This document shows, piece by piece, positions 18,171 through 27,313 of a DNA stretch of 51,305 nt. Source of the DNA: JASSUD01 sp031963225 (GTDB lineage Bacteria > Pseudomonadota > Gammaproteobacteria > Burkholderiales > Burkholderiaceae). Both the position numbers and the translations under genes were made by a program. Position 1 is the first letter of the stretch; every line of letters starts with the position of its first letter. Under the pieces are notes generated by a model that had not been told where the DNA came from, did not search any database, and saw only the letters and a program-made list of their open reading frames with translations. The DNA lies in assembly GCA_031963225.1 (NCBI GenBank), contig JASSUD010000011.1:1-51305 (forward strand), in the 5' to 3' direction.

Positions 18171-20456
18171 ATGAATACTATCGGCTCATTTTCATCTTTT
18201 TCAGAAAGACTTCACGTTTACCGCTCTCAAACTAAAGAAGTCGGAACAAAATTTACAAATGTATTAAATTCACAACAAGAAGAAATAATAGCCGAAAAAA
18301 AATTCAAAGCAATAGCACAGAGTGATACAAAGATTACAATAAAAAATGTAATAGAAACTGCAAAATCACTAAAAAAAACAGTGACTGCCGATATAGAAGG
18401 AGAATATGTTACATTTGAATCAGAAGAAGCTGAGAGTGCAAGAACAGGTTTAGAGCGACTTAATGTGGAGTATGGAGTAGTTATTAAAGAGGCTATCTCT
18501 TTAAAGAGAAAAACTACAATTCTAGATAAAGAAAGTGCCATATTCTATAATGCATTGACCGCAACATTGCAGCATAAAGATTCAAAAATTCGATCAGAAA
18601 TTATATCGAATTTTTTTTTGGTAGAAACATTGCCAGAAAAAATTATCCCAAATTTTATAGAAGCTTTACAGGATAATGATGCGCAGGTTAGGCTTAATGC
18701 TGCTTTGGCACTACATAAACATATAATACTGCCCGACTATGGTGTTGAAATCTTGCTGGATGCATTCGAGAATATAAGCGGAGAGTATAGCGCTGTTAAT
18801 AGAATCAATGCTACCTTGGGATTAGGCAATCAATATGGGCTATCGAAAAAAGCAAATATCCTTGCTGCCTTACATCAGGCCTTGCAGGATGATAATGAGC
18901 AAGTGAGGCTGAGGGCGGCTATCAGTTTAAGCGAATATATTACGCTATCTGACGAGGGTATTGAAATATTGTTGCATGCATTTGAGAATGCAAGCGGAGA
19001 ATATAGCGCTGTTAATAGAATCCATGCTACCTTGGGATTAGACAATCAATACGGGCTATCGAAAAAAGCAAATATCCTTGCCGTCTTATATCAGGCTTTG
19101 CAGGATGATAATAAGCAAGTGAGGCTAATTGCGGCTATCAGTTTAAGCGAATATATTACGCTGCCTGACGAGGGTATTCAAATATTGCTGGATGCATTCG
19201 AGAATATAAGCGGAGAATATAGCGCTGTTAATAGAATCAATGCTACCTTGGGATTAGGCAATCAATACGGGCTATCGAAAAAAGCAAATATCCTTGCTGT
19301 CTTACATCAGGCCTTGCAGGATGATAGTGAGCAAGTGAGGCTGATGGCGGCTATCAATTTAAGCGTCTATATTAAACTATCTGACGAGGGTATTCAAATA
19401 TTGCTGGATGCATTTGAGAATGCAAGTGGAGAATATAGTGCTCTCTATAGAAAAGATGCTATCTGTGGATTAGGCAATCAGTACGGGCTATCCAAAAAAG
19501 AAAGTATCCTTGCTGTTTTACATCAGGCTTTGCAGGATGATAATGAGCAAGTGAGGCTGAGGGCGGCTATTAGTTTAAGCGAATATATTACGCTATCTGA
19601 CGATGGTATTCAAATATTACTGGATGCATTTGAAAATGCAAGCGGAAAATATAGTGCTCTCGATAGAAAAAATGCTATCTGTGAATTAGATAAGCAATAT
19701 GGGCTATCGAAAAAAGAAAATATTCTTGCTATCTTAAATAATGCTTTGCAGGATGAGAATGAGCATATGAGGCTGGAAGCGGCTGCCAAATTAAGCGAAC
19801 ATATTATGCTGTCTGACGAGGGTATTCAAATATTGCTGGATGCATTTGAAAATGCAAGCGGAACATATAGTGCTCTCGATAGAGGAAATGCTATCCGTGG
19901 ATTAGGCAAGCAATATGAGTTATCAAAAAAAGAAAGTGTCCTTACCGTTTTACATCAGGCTTTGCAGGATGAGAATGAGCAGGTGAGGCTGGACGCAGCT
20001 GTCAATTTAAGCGAACATATTATGCTGTCTGACGAGGGTATTCAAATATTGCTGGATGTATCAGAGAATGTAAATGGAGAATATGATGCAATTGATAGAC
20101 TCTATGCCACTTTTGGGTTAGGCCAGCAATATGAGCTATCTAAAAAAGAAAGTATTTTTGCCGCCTTACATCAGGCTTTGCAGGATGATAATAAGAAAGT
20201 GAGGTTGAGGGCGGCTATCGATTTAAGCAAATATACTACGCTGTCTGACGATGGTATTCAAATATTGCTGGATGCATTCGAGAATGCAAGCGGAGAATAT
20301 AGTGCTCTCAATAGAGAAAATGCCATCTTTGGATTAGGCAAGCAATACAGGCTATCGAAAAAAGAAAATATTCTTGCCATCTTACGTCAGGCTTTACAGG
20401 ATAATGATGAGCAAGTGAGGCTAAATGCTGCCAAAGCATTAAAATTAAGCGAGTAA
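18171..20456 (+). CDS. HEAT-like repeat protein with eight 72-residue units
   Basis: A 761-residue protein from the ATG at 18171, behind CAGGAGAAGC; the upstream in-frame ATG at 18108 lacks a ribosome site. The N-terminal 160 residues are Lys/Glu-rich and helical. From DNA position 18663, eight units of exactly 216 bases follow (72 residues each), plus a partial ninth. Each unit opens ALQDxxEQVRLxAAxxLS and continues through GIQILLDAFENASGEYSA and LGxQYGLSKKxxIL. Each probably forms two HEAT-type helix pairs. The units are so alike in DNA that recent duplication or gene conversion is likely. No signal peptide or enzyme domain. Protein-binding solenoid; partner unknown. Confidence 0.85.
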   Translation: MNTIGSFSSFSERLHVYRSQTKEVGTKFTNVLNSQQEEIIAEKKFKAIAQSDTKITIKNVIETAKSLKKTVTADIEGEYVTFESEEAESARTGLERLNVEYGVVIKEAISLKRKTTILDKESAIFYNALTATLQHKDSKIRSEIISNFFLVETLPEKIIPNFIEALQDNDAQVRLNAALALHKHIILPDYGVEILLDAFENISGEYSAVNRINATLGLGNQYGLSKKANILAALHQALQDDNEQVRLRAAISLSEYITLSDEGIEILLHAFENASGEYSAVNRIHATLGLDNQYGLSKKANILAVLYQALQDDNKQVRLIAAISLSEYITLPDEGIQILLDAFENISGEYSAVNRINATLGLGNQYGLSKKANILAVLHQALQDDSEQVRLMAAINLSVYIKLSDEGIQILLDAFENASGEYSALYRKDAICGLGNQYGLSKKESILAVLHQALQDDNEQVRLRAAISLSEYITLSDDGIQILLDAFENASGKYSALDRKNAICELDKQYGLSKKENILAILNNALQDENEHMRLEAAAKLSEHIMLSDEGIQILLDAFENASGTYSALDRGNAIRGLGKQYELSKKESVLTVLHQALQDENEQVRLDAAVNLSEHIMLSDEGIQILLDVSENVNGEYDAIDRLYATFGLGQQYELSKKESIFAALHQALQDDNKKVRLRAAIDLSKYTTLSDDGIQILLDAFENASGEYSALNRENAIFGLGKQYRLSKKENILAILRQALQDNDEQVRLNAAKALKLSE

Positions 20457-20523
20457 TTTATAATACGGTTTACCATGGTAACTATTATTTGTGGTTTTTA
20501 TTATAAATATTAAATGTATATGG

Positions 20524-20560
20524 TATGCATGTGGGGGTTCCTTCGTCACCGCCAACCTAC
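20524..20560. repeat. GTAG-type REP, copy 9, single right unit
   Basis: One hairpin unit ending CAACCTAC at 20560, about 70 bases after the HEAT gene, followed by a trace of the 50-base linker (CTTTGCAGATT at 20564-20574). It could mark the 3' end of the transcript. Confidence 0.75.
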
Positions 20561-20630
20561 CGTGCTTTGCAGATTGGCGGTGATTTTTTTATATGCTGTG
20601 GAAGGTGCTTTAGCCCTCCTGTAATATTGA

Positions 20631-21185
20631 TTACTTTTTTTTAAGTAGTGAAGGTTTTTGTAAGGGGTCGAAATCGCTCCAGCTGCCTTGTTCCCAGTGT
20701 CCGTGTGCGCGTTCGATGTCTTTTGCATCGGTTTTGCGTAGTACGCTGGTGGCGTCTGCTTGATTTTTTGTTGTGACGTGAATGGCAAGTAGTACTCCGG
20801 ATTGGTGCATTTTTGTGGAGCTTAGTCCTGGTTTAGGGTTTTGGGCTTCATTCATCGCGCCTATTAATGAGCCAATATAGGCGCCTACCGCTGAAGAGAT
20901 GACGGTGATTAGTAAAGGGAGTTTGAATACTGCACAGAGCGTGGTGCCGATGCTGGCGCCTACTATTGCGCCTATCATGGCTCCAATACTTGCGCCTTTG
21001 TATATGAATTTTGAGTCTGGATCTGCGGTTTGATCTCCACCGCCTGCAAGGTGATGGTGTTGGCCGGGAGGGTTAACGAAGAAAAGTGTTACGTCTTCTT
21101 TTTTAAATCCATGCTCAAATAAGTGTTGAGCGGCTTCTTGGGCTTTGGCAAAAGTATCAAAACGTCCGGCAACGATAAGTGACAT
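20631..21185 (-). CDS. glycine-zipper membrane protein, conserved hypothetical
   Basis: A 184-residue protein. The N-terminal region MSLIVAGRFDTFAKAQEAAQHLF looks like a small ferredoxin-fold domain that senses or modifies envelope state in related proteins. Two glycine-rich hydrophobic segments follow (ASIGAMIGAIVGASIGTTL and VISSAVGAYIGSLIGAM, about residues 71-115), which are glycine-zipper transmembrane helices. The C-terminal region, ending in KKK, is soluble and has a second similar alpha/beta pattern (HQSGVLLAIHV). I recall similar hypothetical proteins in Burkholderia. The function is not established. Confidence 0.7.
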   Translation of the reverse strand: MSLIVAGRFDTFAKAQEAAQHLFEHGFKKEDVTLFFVNPPGQHHHLAGGGDQTADPDSKFIYKGASIGAMIGAIVGASIGTTLCAVFKLPLLITVISSAVGAYIGSLIGAMNEAQNPKPGLSSTKMHQSGVLLAIHVTTKNQADATSVLRKTDAKDIERAHGHWEQGSWSDFDPLQKPSLLKKK

Positions 21186-21271
21186 GATTTGTCGATGTCT
21201 ATTTTAATAAGGAATAGGGTGTGTATTTTTCCTTTAGGTAATATGTAGACATCGTTCCTCCTTTTTTTAAT

Positions 21272-21332
21272 TAGATAAAGATTAGAAGTTAGTGGTGCGC
21301 ATGTTGGGGTTCGTTCCTCACCGCCAACCTAC
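21272..21332. repeat. GTAG-type REP, copy 10, right half
   Basis: Core AAAGATTAGAAGTTAGTGG plus a full right hairpin ending CAACCTAC at 21332. It lies 17 bases before a second half copy in the same orientation. Confidence 0.8.
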
Positions 21333-21349
21333 TCCATCAACAAGAAAAA

Positions 21350-21407
21350 GCGAAGAGTAAAAGTCAGCGGTATGCATGTTGGGGTTCGTTCCTCACCACC
21401 AACCTAC
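21350..21407. repeat. GTAG-type REP, copy 11, right half
   Basis: Core AAGCGAAGAGTAAAAGTC plus a full hairpin ending CAACCTAC at 21407. It is a direct repeat of copy 10 and sits 23 bases before pncC, so it may lie in that gene's leader. Confidence 0.8.
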
Positions 21408-21429
21408 CAAGGTGCATATATATAAGGTA

Positions 21430-21945
21430 ATGGATGTGACACATTTAAATAAAGAATTGTCTGCTCTTATTAACCAGTTAGGAAAGCGCCTGGGGGCAGC
21501 TCAATGGTTGTTGAGCACGGCAGAATCTTGCACAGGGGGGTTGGTTGCTGCGAGCATTACGGCGTTGCCGGGTAGCGGAGACTGGTTTGACAGAGGGTTT
21601 GTAACTTACTCTATTGTGTCAAAAACAGAAATGCTGGGCGTTCCCCCTGATCTTGTTAAAAAGTATGGTGCAGTGAGCGAACCTGTAGCGTGTGCGATGG
21701 CTAAGGGTGCATTGCAAAACAGCCATGCTCATATTGCATTATCTATTACGGGTATTGCTGGTCCTACTGGTGCTGGCGAAGGTAAGCCTATAGGCACGGT
21801 GTGTTTTGGCTGGAGTTACGGTGATCAAATACGCTGTGCAACTATGCAATTTACAGGTAATAGGCAAAAAGTACGCTGGAAAGCGGTGAGATATGGTTTG
21901 CAAGGCGTATTAAAGATAATAGAAAATAGAGATTCAGAGGCCTAA
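21430..21945 (+). CDS. pncC: nicotinamide-nucleotide amidohydrolase (CinA C-terminal family)
   Basis: An enzyme that converts nicotinamide mononucleotide to nicotinic acid mononucleotide and ammonia in pyridine-nucleotide salvage. The product is 171 residues, the usual size of the stand-alone CinA C-terminal domain. Conserved features: TAESCTGGLVAASITALPGSG near residues 30-50, with the catalytic serine, YSIVSKTEMLGV, and SITGIAGPTGAGEGKPIGTV. The ATG at 21430 matches the family start; an in-frame codon at 21376 lies inside a repeat and is rejected. The ribosome site is weak (AAGGTA close to the ATG). Confidence 0.93.
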   Translation: MDVTHLNKELSALINQLGKRLGAAQWLLSTAESCTGGLVAASITALPGSGDWFDRGFVTYSIVSKTEMLGVPPDLVKKYGAVSEPVACAMAKGALQNSHAHIALSITGIAGPTGAGEGKPIGTVCFGWSYGDQIRCATMQFTGNRQKVRWKAVRYGLQGVLKIIENRDSEA

Positions 21946-22249
21946 AATATCCGTTTTTGATTAGAAAAAGGGGGCTTTATTTCTATATGCGTAGTGAATT
22001 ACATCATTGGGCAAATTTGTCTAGGATATTCACCTTATTTATCAAATAATAAAAAATTATTTCTAACAGGAGAATGGCGGTATTTTTATACTATGCCGTT
22101 ATACCCTTTTCCCCTGAAAAACTTTCTAGTTTTATTCCATTAGAATACGGTTTGCAGTACTGTATTTTTTTATAAATTTTTTTATCTATAGTACATCCCC
22201 CCCTTAGTAGTGAAGGGATGGGCAGTTGCACACCTTTTTGGAGCTTAGT
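21946..22249. other. intergenic region without a recognisable gene
   Basis: AT-rich stretch between pncC and plsY. A 33-codon frame at 22074-22175 follows AGGAGA, but the site is too close to its ATG to be convincing. GGAG near 22240 serves plsY. Confidence 0.4.
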
Positions 22250-22936
22250 ATGTCTTATTTTTCTTCCGTAGGTGCTTTTATAGCGGCAGCTCCTCACGCT
22301 TATTGGTCAAGCTGTTTGGTGATGGTATTGCTTGCTTATGTATTGGGTTCGGTGTCTTTTGCTGTGGTGGTGAGTTCTGTTTTTCGGCTTTCTGACCCTC
22401 GTACGTATGGCTCTAAAAATCCAGGGGCAACGAATGTGTTGCGTAATGGCCATAAGTTGGCTGCGGCATTAACGCTTTTGGGGGATGCTTGTAAGGGTGC
22501 CTTGGCTGTGCTTCTGGCTTTTATGTGGGTAAGGCATAAAGGCTGGGATGAGGTGTATGGCTTCTTTGCTGTGGCTTTGGCGGGGTATGCGGTGTTTTTA
22601 GGGCATCTTTTCCCGGTATTTTTTCGATTCCAAGGAGGGAAGGGGGTGGCTACGGCAGCAGGTGTGCTGTGGGCTTTTTATCCTTTATTGGGCTTGAGTG
22701 CTTCGCTTACTTGGTTAGCAGCGGCTGCATTGCTGGGTTATTCTTCTTTGGCTGCGCTGCTTAGTGCATTGTTAGCGCCTATCTATGCTTTTTATTTTTT
22801 AGGGTGGGCAAAGGCTTGGCCTTTGGTTTCTTGTACTGTTTTATTGAGCTTATGGCTGGTTTACCGCCATCGTCGCAATATTTCTCGCTTGATTCATAAG
22901 CAAGAGGAGCGTATTGGGTCACGTAAAGGGTATTAG
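22250..22936 (+). CDS. plsY: acyl-phosphate:glycerol-3-phosphate acyltransferase
   Basis: An inner-membrane enzyme that makes lysophosphatidic acid from acyl-phosphate (supplied by PlsX) and glycerol-3-phosphate, the first step of phospholipid synthesis. It has 228 residues from the ATG at 22250 (GGAG upstream; a TTG at 22226 is the other in-frame start). About five membrane helices and the three family motifs are visible: a GSVSFAVVVS segment, GSKNPGATNVLRNGHK, and GHLFPVFFRFQGGKGVATAAG. The C-terminus is basic and cytoplasmic. A clear terminator follows. Confidence 0.96.
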   Translation: MSYFSSVGAFIAAAPHAYWSSCLVMVLLAYVLGSVSFAVVVSSVFRLSDPRTYGSKNPGATNVLRNGHKLAAALTLLGDACKGALAVLLAFMWVRHKGWDEVYGFFAVALAGYAVFLGHLFPVFFRFQGGKGVATAAGVLWAFYPLLGLSASLTWLAAAALLGYSSLAALLSALLAPIYAFYFLGWAKAWPLVSCTVLLSLWLVYRHRRNISRLIHKQEERIGSRKGY

Positions 22937-22969
22937 GCTTTAGCGCATTTACTGTAATACATTTAGTTG

Positions 22970-23009
22970 GCAGGTTGGATAAGGCGCAAGCTCCAACCTG
23001 CTTTTTTTT
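22970..23009 (+). terminator. rho-independent terminator of plsY
   Basis: The ten-base arms GCAGGTTGGA (22970-22979) and TCCAACCTGC (22992-23001) are followed by eight T residues. It is oriented for plsY. On the other strand there is no T-run, so yajQ does not appear to share it. The stem resembles the REP hairpin and may have evolved from one. Confidence 0.85.
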
Positions 23010-23012
23010 ATT

Positions 23013-23504
23013 CTAATCGCGGAAATTATCAAATTCCAAGGGCATTTCAGTAATTTCTTTTTTTAGTAGGGCAATGGCTGCTTGTAGGTCGTCGCGTTTT
23101 GTGCCGGTTACTCGTACGGTGTCGCCTTGGATGCTGCCTTGTACTTTTATTTTATTGTCTTTGATGCATTTAATAATTTTTTTGCCAAGCTCTGTGCTGA
23201 TGCCTTCTTGTAGTTTGGTGACTTGTTTTCTTTTGTCTGCGCTTATTTTTTCTACGGTTTGGTAGTCTAAAAAGCGGATGTCTACTTGGCGTTTGGCGAG
23301 TTTTAGTAGTAAGACTTCTTTGACTTGCTGGAGTTGGAAGTCGTTATCGGCAAAGAGGGTGAGGGTGGATTCTTTTTCAGAGTTTTCAACGCGTGCGTCT
23401 GAATTTTTAAAATCAAAGCGGGTGCTGATTTCTTTGTTGGCCTGGTCTACAGCGTTTTTGACTTCGACTTTATTAGGCTTGGAAACGATATCGAAAGAAG
23501 GCAT
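23013..23504 (-). CDS. yajQ: YajQ-family nucleotide-binding protein
   Basis: A 163-residue protein that begins MPSFDIVSKPNKVEVKNAVDQANKEI and has the family blocks STRFDFKNS, LTLFADNDFQLQQV and KVQGSIQGDTVRVTGTKRDDLQAAI. The fold is two RRM-like domains. In Xanthomonas and Pseudomonas, family members bind cyclic di-GMP and act with a transcription factor; in E. coli an RNA or nucleotide-binding role is reported. The length is as expected and the start is unambiguous. Single gene, convergent with plsY. Confidence 0.96.
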   Translation of the reverse strand: MPSFDIVSKPNKVEVKNAVDQANKEISTRFDFKNSDARVENSEKESTLTLFADNDFQLQQVKEVLLLKLAKRQVDIRFLDYQTVEKISADKRKQVTKLQEGISTELGKKIIKCIKDNKIKVQGSIQGDTVRVTGTKRDDLQAAIALLKKEITEMPLEFDNFRD

Positions 23505-23596
23505 GAAATTTCCTTAAAAGATAGAGGAAAGAGGAGGGTGGGCCTCCATTATGAAGGTTTTTTGTTTTGTATTGCGCGGGTAATTGAGGATACGCC

Positions 23597-24202
23597 TTAG
23601 GTTTTGCTTAGGTAATAGGCATGTAGGGCATCTACTTGTTGGTATAGCTGTGCTAGTGAGGTATCGGCGGCGTTTAGTATGATGTCTTGTGCGCGGCTTT
23701 GACGGGCTTGACGGGTGGTTTGGCGGGCCATGATGGCTTGTACTTGCTCTCGTGAGAGTTGGCTACGTTGCATTACGCGGGCAATTTGGGTTTCTTCATC
23801 GCAGTCTGCTAATAATACGCGTTGTACACGGGTATCCCAGTTGCCTGACTCCACGAGTAGAGGGACGACGAATAGCACGTATTTGCCTTGCGCTACGAGG
23901 GCTTCTCGGTCGCAGCTCGCTAAAATGAGTGGGCGTAAGATGGTCTCTAATTGTTGTCTGGCTGATTCGTCGCTAAAAATATGCGCGCGCATTTTGCTTC
24001 GATCTAGGGCGCCGTCTGGCAGGATGAAGGTGTCGCCAAAGTATTTTTTGATGGGGGGAATGGCTTCTCCCTCTGCTGCGGTTAAGCGCCGGGCAATGAT
24101 GTCGGTATCGATTAGGGTGACGCCATGCGTTTCAAATCGGTTGGCTATGGTGGTTTTGCCACTGCCGATGCCACCGGTTAGGCCAACGGTGAATAGGGGC
24201 AT
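23597..24202 (-). CDS. coaE: dephospho-CoA kinase
   Basis: Catalyses the last step of coenzyme A synthesis, phosphorylation of the ribose 3'-hydroxyl of dephospho-CoA. The product is 201 residues, the standard length. The P-loop is GLTGGIGSGKTT at residues 7-18. Other family features are DTDIIARRL near residue 33, DRSKMRAHIFSDE, and YVLFVVPLLVESG. The ATG at 24202 follows GGAAACACC. serB lies eight bases upstream in the same direction, so the two are almost certainly one operon. Confidence 0.97.
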   Translation of the reverse strand: MPLFTVGLTGGIGSGKTTIANRFETHGVTLIDTDIIARRLTAAEGEAIPPIKKYFGDTFILPDGALDRSKMRAHIFSDESARQQLETILRPLILASCDREALVAQGKYVLFVVPLLVESGNWDTRVQRVLLADCDEETQIARVMQRSQLSREQVQAIMARQTTRQARQSRAQDIILNAADTSLAQLYQQVDALHAYYLSKT

Positions 24203-24210
24203 GGTGTTTC

Positions 24211-25086
24211 CTAGTTGGTGGTTGGCGTAAAGAGTGGCAATACCCCTTCTAACCCTACGGTGTTTAACGCTACATCGGCGGTATTTTGCACTATGGGTTT
24301 GGCGTGAAAGGCGATGGAGAGGCCGGCTTCTGCCATCATTAGCAGGTCATTGGCACCATCTCCAATAGCAATGGCGCGTTGTGTGGGGATATTCCATTGT
24401 GCGCATACTGCTTTTAGGGTGTTGGCTTTGACTTGTGCATTGACAATGTCTCCTAGTACTTTGCCTGTTAATTTGCCTTCTACTATCTCCAGCGTATTCG
24501 CACGTACTTCATCCAAGCCTAGCTGTGTTTGTAAGCGCTTTGCAAAAAAAGTGAAACCTCCTGATACCAAGAGCGTGCGCCATCCTGCTGCACGTGCGCC
24601 TTCGAGTAGATCTTCGGCTCCCGGAGATAAGCGTAGGCGCTCGGTCCAGACCTTTTCCAGTATGTCGGCATCGGCTCCTTTTAATAGGGCTACGCGCTGG
24701 CGAAGGCTTTCGTCAAAGTTTATTTCTCCTTGCATGGCTTGCTCAGTCAATGCGGCTACCGCTTCTTTTTTTCCGCAGAATGCAGCGATTTCATCGATAC
24801 ATTCCATATCGATGAGGGTGGAATCCATATCCATGGCGAGCACACCAAATTCGCTTAATTGCATGGGTGGGCGCACTGCACCATCTATTTTTTCACTACG
24901 GCAGTAGGTCCATAGGGTGTCAATTTGTGCGTCAGATACGCGCTCAACCCGTAATGCGAAGCTAGGTGCTTTGGAGTGGGTGATGCGTGTGATCGGTGTG
25001 CTGGGGCATAAAGCTTGTACCTTGCCTTGCTGCATGGGTTGGTTTTCGAAAGCAGGAAGAGCAGGGTATTGAAGGATGAAGTGCAT
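24211..25086 (-). CDS. serB: phosphoserine phosphatase
   Basis: Completes L-serine synthesis by removing phosphate from O-phosphoserine. HAD superfamily: the nucleophile motif I is MDMDSTLID (first D nucleophile, second D acid/base). Motif II is LLVSGGFTFF, the lysine is in the GIV..K region, and motif III is AIGDGANDLLMM. It has 291 residues from the ATG at 25086; the longer frame to 25176 runs into a REP copy and is rejected. The start lacks a clear ribosome site, which could mean leader-dependent or weak translation. The N-terminal 80 residues correspond to the non-catalytic domain of proteobacterial SerB. Confidence 0.96.
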   Translation of the reverse strand: MHFILQYPALPAFENQPMQQGKVQALCPSTPITRITHSKAPSFALRVERVSDAQIDTLWTYCRSEKIDGAVRPPMQLSEFGVLAMDMDSTLIDMECIDEIAAFCGKKEAVAALTEQAMQGEINFDESLRQRVALLKGADADILEKVWTERLRLSPGAEDLLEGARAAGWRTLLVSGGFTFFAKRLQTQLGLDEVRANTLEIVEGKLTGKVLGDIVNAQVKANTLKAVCAQWNIPTQRAIAIGDGANDLLMMAEAGLSIAFHAKPIVQNTADVALNTVGLEGVLPLFTPTTN

Positions 25087-25114
25087 AAGGAGAGAAAGAA
25101 AAAAGCGATGAATG

Positions 25115-25227
25115 GTTGGTTGGTGGTGGTGAGCAACGTTCTCTAATATATACCATTGATTTTTAAGGCAGGTCATCTAGGATGCGGTGGTGCGCATGTT
25201 GGGGTTCCTTCGTCACCACCAACCTAC
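25115..25227. repeat. GTAG-type REP pair, copy 12, left unit decayed
   Basis: The right unit is intact and ends CAACCTAC at 25227. The left unit is mutated (GGTTGGTTGGTGGTGGTGAG, without GTAG). It lies between the ABC exporter gene and serB, just upstream of the serB start. Confidence 0.8.
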
Positions 25228-25240
25228 CGTTCATTGGCCA

Positions 25241-27139
25241 TTACGAGCCGCTTTGCATTTCCCATAGTTTGGCGTATCGGCCGCCTTTTGCTATTAGCGC
25301 TTCGTGGGATCCGTCTTCGACTATTTCACCTTGGTGAAATACGAGAATGCGATCCATATCGAGTAGCGTAGAGAGGCGGTGAGCAATCACTAAAGTGGTG
25401 CAATGTTGTTTTTGTCTGGTTAGGCTGTAGAGGCTTTCTTGGATTTCTGTCTCGGTGAGGGAGTCTAGGGCCGAGGTGGCTTCATCTAAAATTAAGATGG
25501 GCGCATTTTTAAGAAAAGCCCGCGCAATAGCAATACGCTGGCGTTGGCCACCAGAGAGTTTTACGCCACGCTCTCCTACTTGGGTGTAGTAGCCCTCTGA
25601 GAGATGTTTAATAAATCCGTCACACCGCGCCAAGCGCGCAGCTTCATGCACTTCTTCATCGCTTGCTTGCGGTGAGCCGTAGCGAATGTTTTCTAGCACG
25701 CTTCTATGGAAGAGGAGGGGGTCTTGGGGGATGAAGCTAATGTTTTCCCGCAAAGAGGCCTGGGTGACTTTTAGTATATCCTGCCCATCGATCAAAATAC
25801 GCCCTGCTTGCAGATCGTAATATCGCAAAATTAAATGGACAAAAGTGGTTTTGCCTCCGCCTGATTCGCCTACTAGCCCTACTTTTTCACCGGCTTTTAA
25901 GCATACAGATTGCGGGGGTATTTTTTTATGCGTACCTTCAATAGGAGCATAGAAAAGTGGTGAACCTGCTTTGACTTCTGCCTTTATTTTAGAAGAAATA
26001 GGGGGGGCTATCGAGGATTGAGTGGAATGGCGGTAATCAAACACGACTTGATCAAATACAATTTCTCCGCGCGTAACTTCAAGGGTTTTTGCGTGCGGAA
26101 TATCTTGGATCTCAGGGGTGATGCGCAGCAATGACAGTGCTTGATTACACACCCCCATTTCTTTAAAAAGCTCGGGTAATTGGCTGCTTAATATCCACAG
26201 CATACCGGTAATGCCCCAGCTTGCATTCAGAATTAAAACTGCTTCGCCTAGCGAGATAATGCCTAGGCTCCACGCATACAGTGCGCCGCCCATTTCGCCC
26301 ACACCAATACATAGCATAGATGCAATGCCCAAGGCGATTTTCATTTTTTCAATATAGAACAAAGACTGGGTTTGTTGTTGTTGCTCTTGGTTTTGGCGGG
26401 GCAAAAATTCTTTATATTCAAATGCTTGGCGCGAAAAAATACGAACCGCCACCATATTCGAGAATATATCGACTATACGGCCCTGCAAAGCACTGCGACT
26501 AGCTGCATGGGCGGCAGAACGTGCATTACAACGTGGCGCAAAATATAAGCCTATGCCGATATGTATTATTGACCAGCCCAGAAAAATCCCAGCAAAAGCA
26601 ATATGTAAGTTGGCAAAAATAACTGAGATCACCACAATAGAAACCAGCACAGGAATCAATAGGCCTATCACCATCGTAAAGATGCGTGTTGGGCTTCGGC
26701 TCATGTCATTGACTTTATTAGCTAAGCTACCAGCCGGGTGATTTGCAAAAAAAGAATGAGAATGCTCCATCAGGCGGCGCAACATTGCTTTACGTATAGC
26801 CGCTTCAAAACGCGGAAAGAGCCAGGAGTCGCTAAAACCGTATAGACGGTAAATGAGCTCCATACACACCCACGTTCCCGCCATTCCCATAAAAATATAC
26901 AAGGGCCCTGTCTTTAAAGTAGACATAAACGACGTTTGAGGCGATCCAGGCTGCGCTTGCACCATAGCATCGACCAGTTTGCGTAGCAGCGAAGGCCACA
27001 GTGATGTTTCAATCAGCATCACCGCTATGGCTAATAGCAAGGTTGCAAGAAAAGTCCATCCATAGGTACGTATGAATGGCCAGAGAAAGGAGGAGAGGGT
27101 AAGAGTAGAAGGAGGGGATTTGCGCTGAAAAAAAGGCAT
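25241..27139 (-). CDS. type I ABC exporter, fused membrane and ATPase domains
   Basis: A 632-residue half-transporter that should act as a dimer in the inner membrane. The N-terminal membrane domain (about residues 15-330) has six hydrophobic helices and the ABC_membrane pattern. The ATPase domain shows Walker A GESGGGKTT (about residue 425), Q-loop FIPQDPLLF, signature KLSGGQRQRIAIARAF, Walker B ILILDEATSALD and H-loop VIAHRLSTL. An unusual 45-residue Ser/Lys/Pro-rich insertion lies between the first strand of the ATPase domain (FDYRHS) and Walker A. It resembles MsbA/HlyB-type exporters. Substrate unknown; lipid, peptide or drug are all possible. Confidence 0.92.
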   Translation of the reverse strand: MPFFQRKSPPSTLTLSSFLWPFIRTYGWTFLATLLLAIAVMLIETSLWPSLLRKLVDAMVQAQPGSPQTSFMSTLKTGPLYIFMGMAGTWVCMELIYRLYGFSDSWLFPRFEAAIRKAMLRRLMEHSHSFFANHPAGSLANKVNDMSRSPTRIFTMVIGLLIPVLVSIVVISVIFANLHIAFAGIFLGWSIIHIGIGLYFAPRCNARSAAHAASRSALQGRIVDIFSNMVAVRIFSRQAFEYKEFLPRQNQEQQQQTQSLFYIEKMKIALGIASMLCIGVGEMGGALYAWSLGIISLGEAVLILNASWGITGMLWILSSQLPELFKEMGVCNQALSLLRITPEIQDIPHAKTLEVTRGEIVFDQVVFDYRHSTQSSIAPPISSKIKAEVKAGSPLFYAPIEGTHKKIPPQSVCLKAGEKVGLVGESGGGKTTFVHLILRYYDLQAGRILIDGQDILKVTQASLRENISFIPQDPLLFHRSVLENIRYGSPQASDEEVHEAARLARCDGFIKHLSEGYYTQVGERGVKLSGGQRQRIAIARAFLKNAPILILDEATSALDSLTETEIQESLYSLTRQKQHCTTLVIAHRLSTLLDMDRILVFHQGEIVEDGSHEALIAKGGRYAKLWEMQSGS

Positions 27140-27313
27140 AAGGATTGGAAGGTTAGTTACAAATTAAAGGCACGCTCTAAGGGATAACACGTGTAAAGGA
27201 CGGCCACCCTGCCTTTATCTTATGCACCAGCATACTCTGTCAATACGACAATACGCTGTATTAATAAGAAAATTATGGTTTTTATGGAAAAGAATACTTT
27301 ACGTAATCCGAAC

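Noticed and set aside
22074..22175. 33-codon frame behind AGGAGA
   Set aside because: The ribosome site is only about one base from the ATG and the product is an undistinguished hydrophobic peptide.
27194..27217. Inverted repeat TAAAGG/CCTTTA between the ABC exporter and sseA
   Set aside because: The stem is six bases with a 12-base loop and no T-run on either strand, so it is not supported as a terminator.
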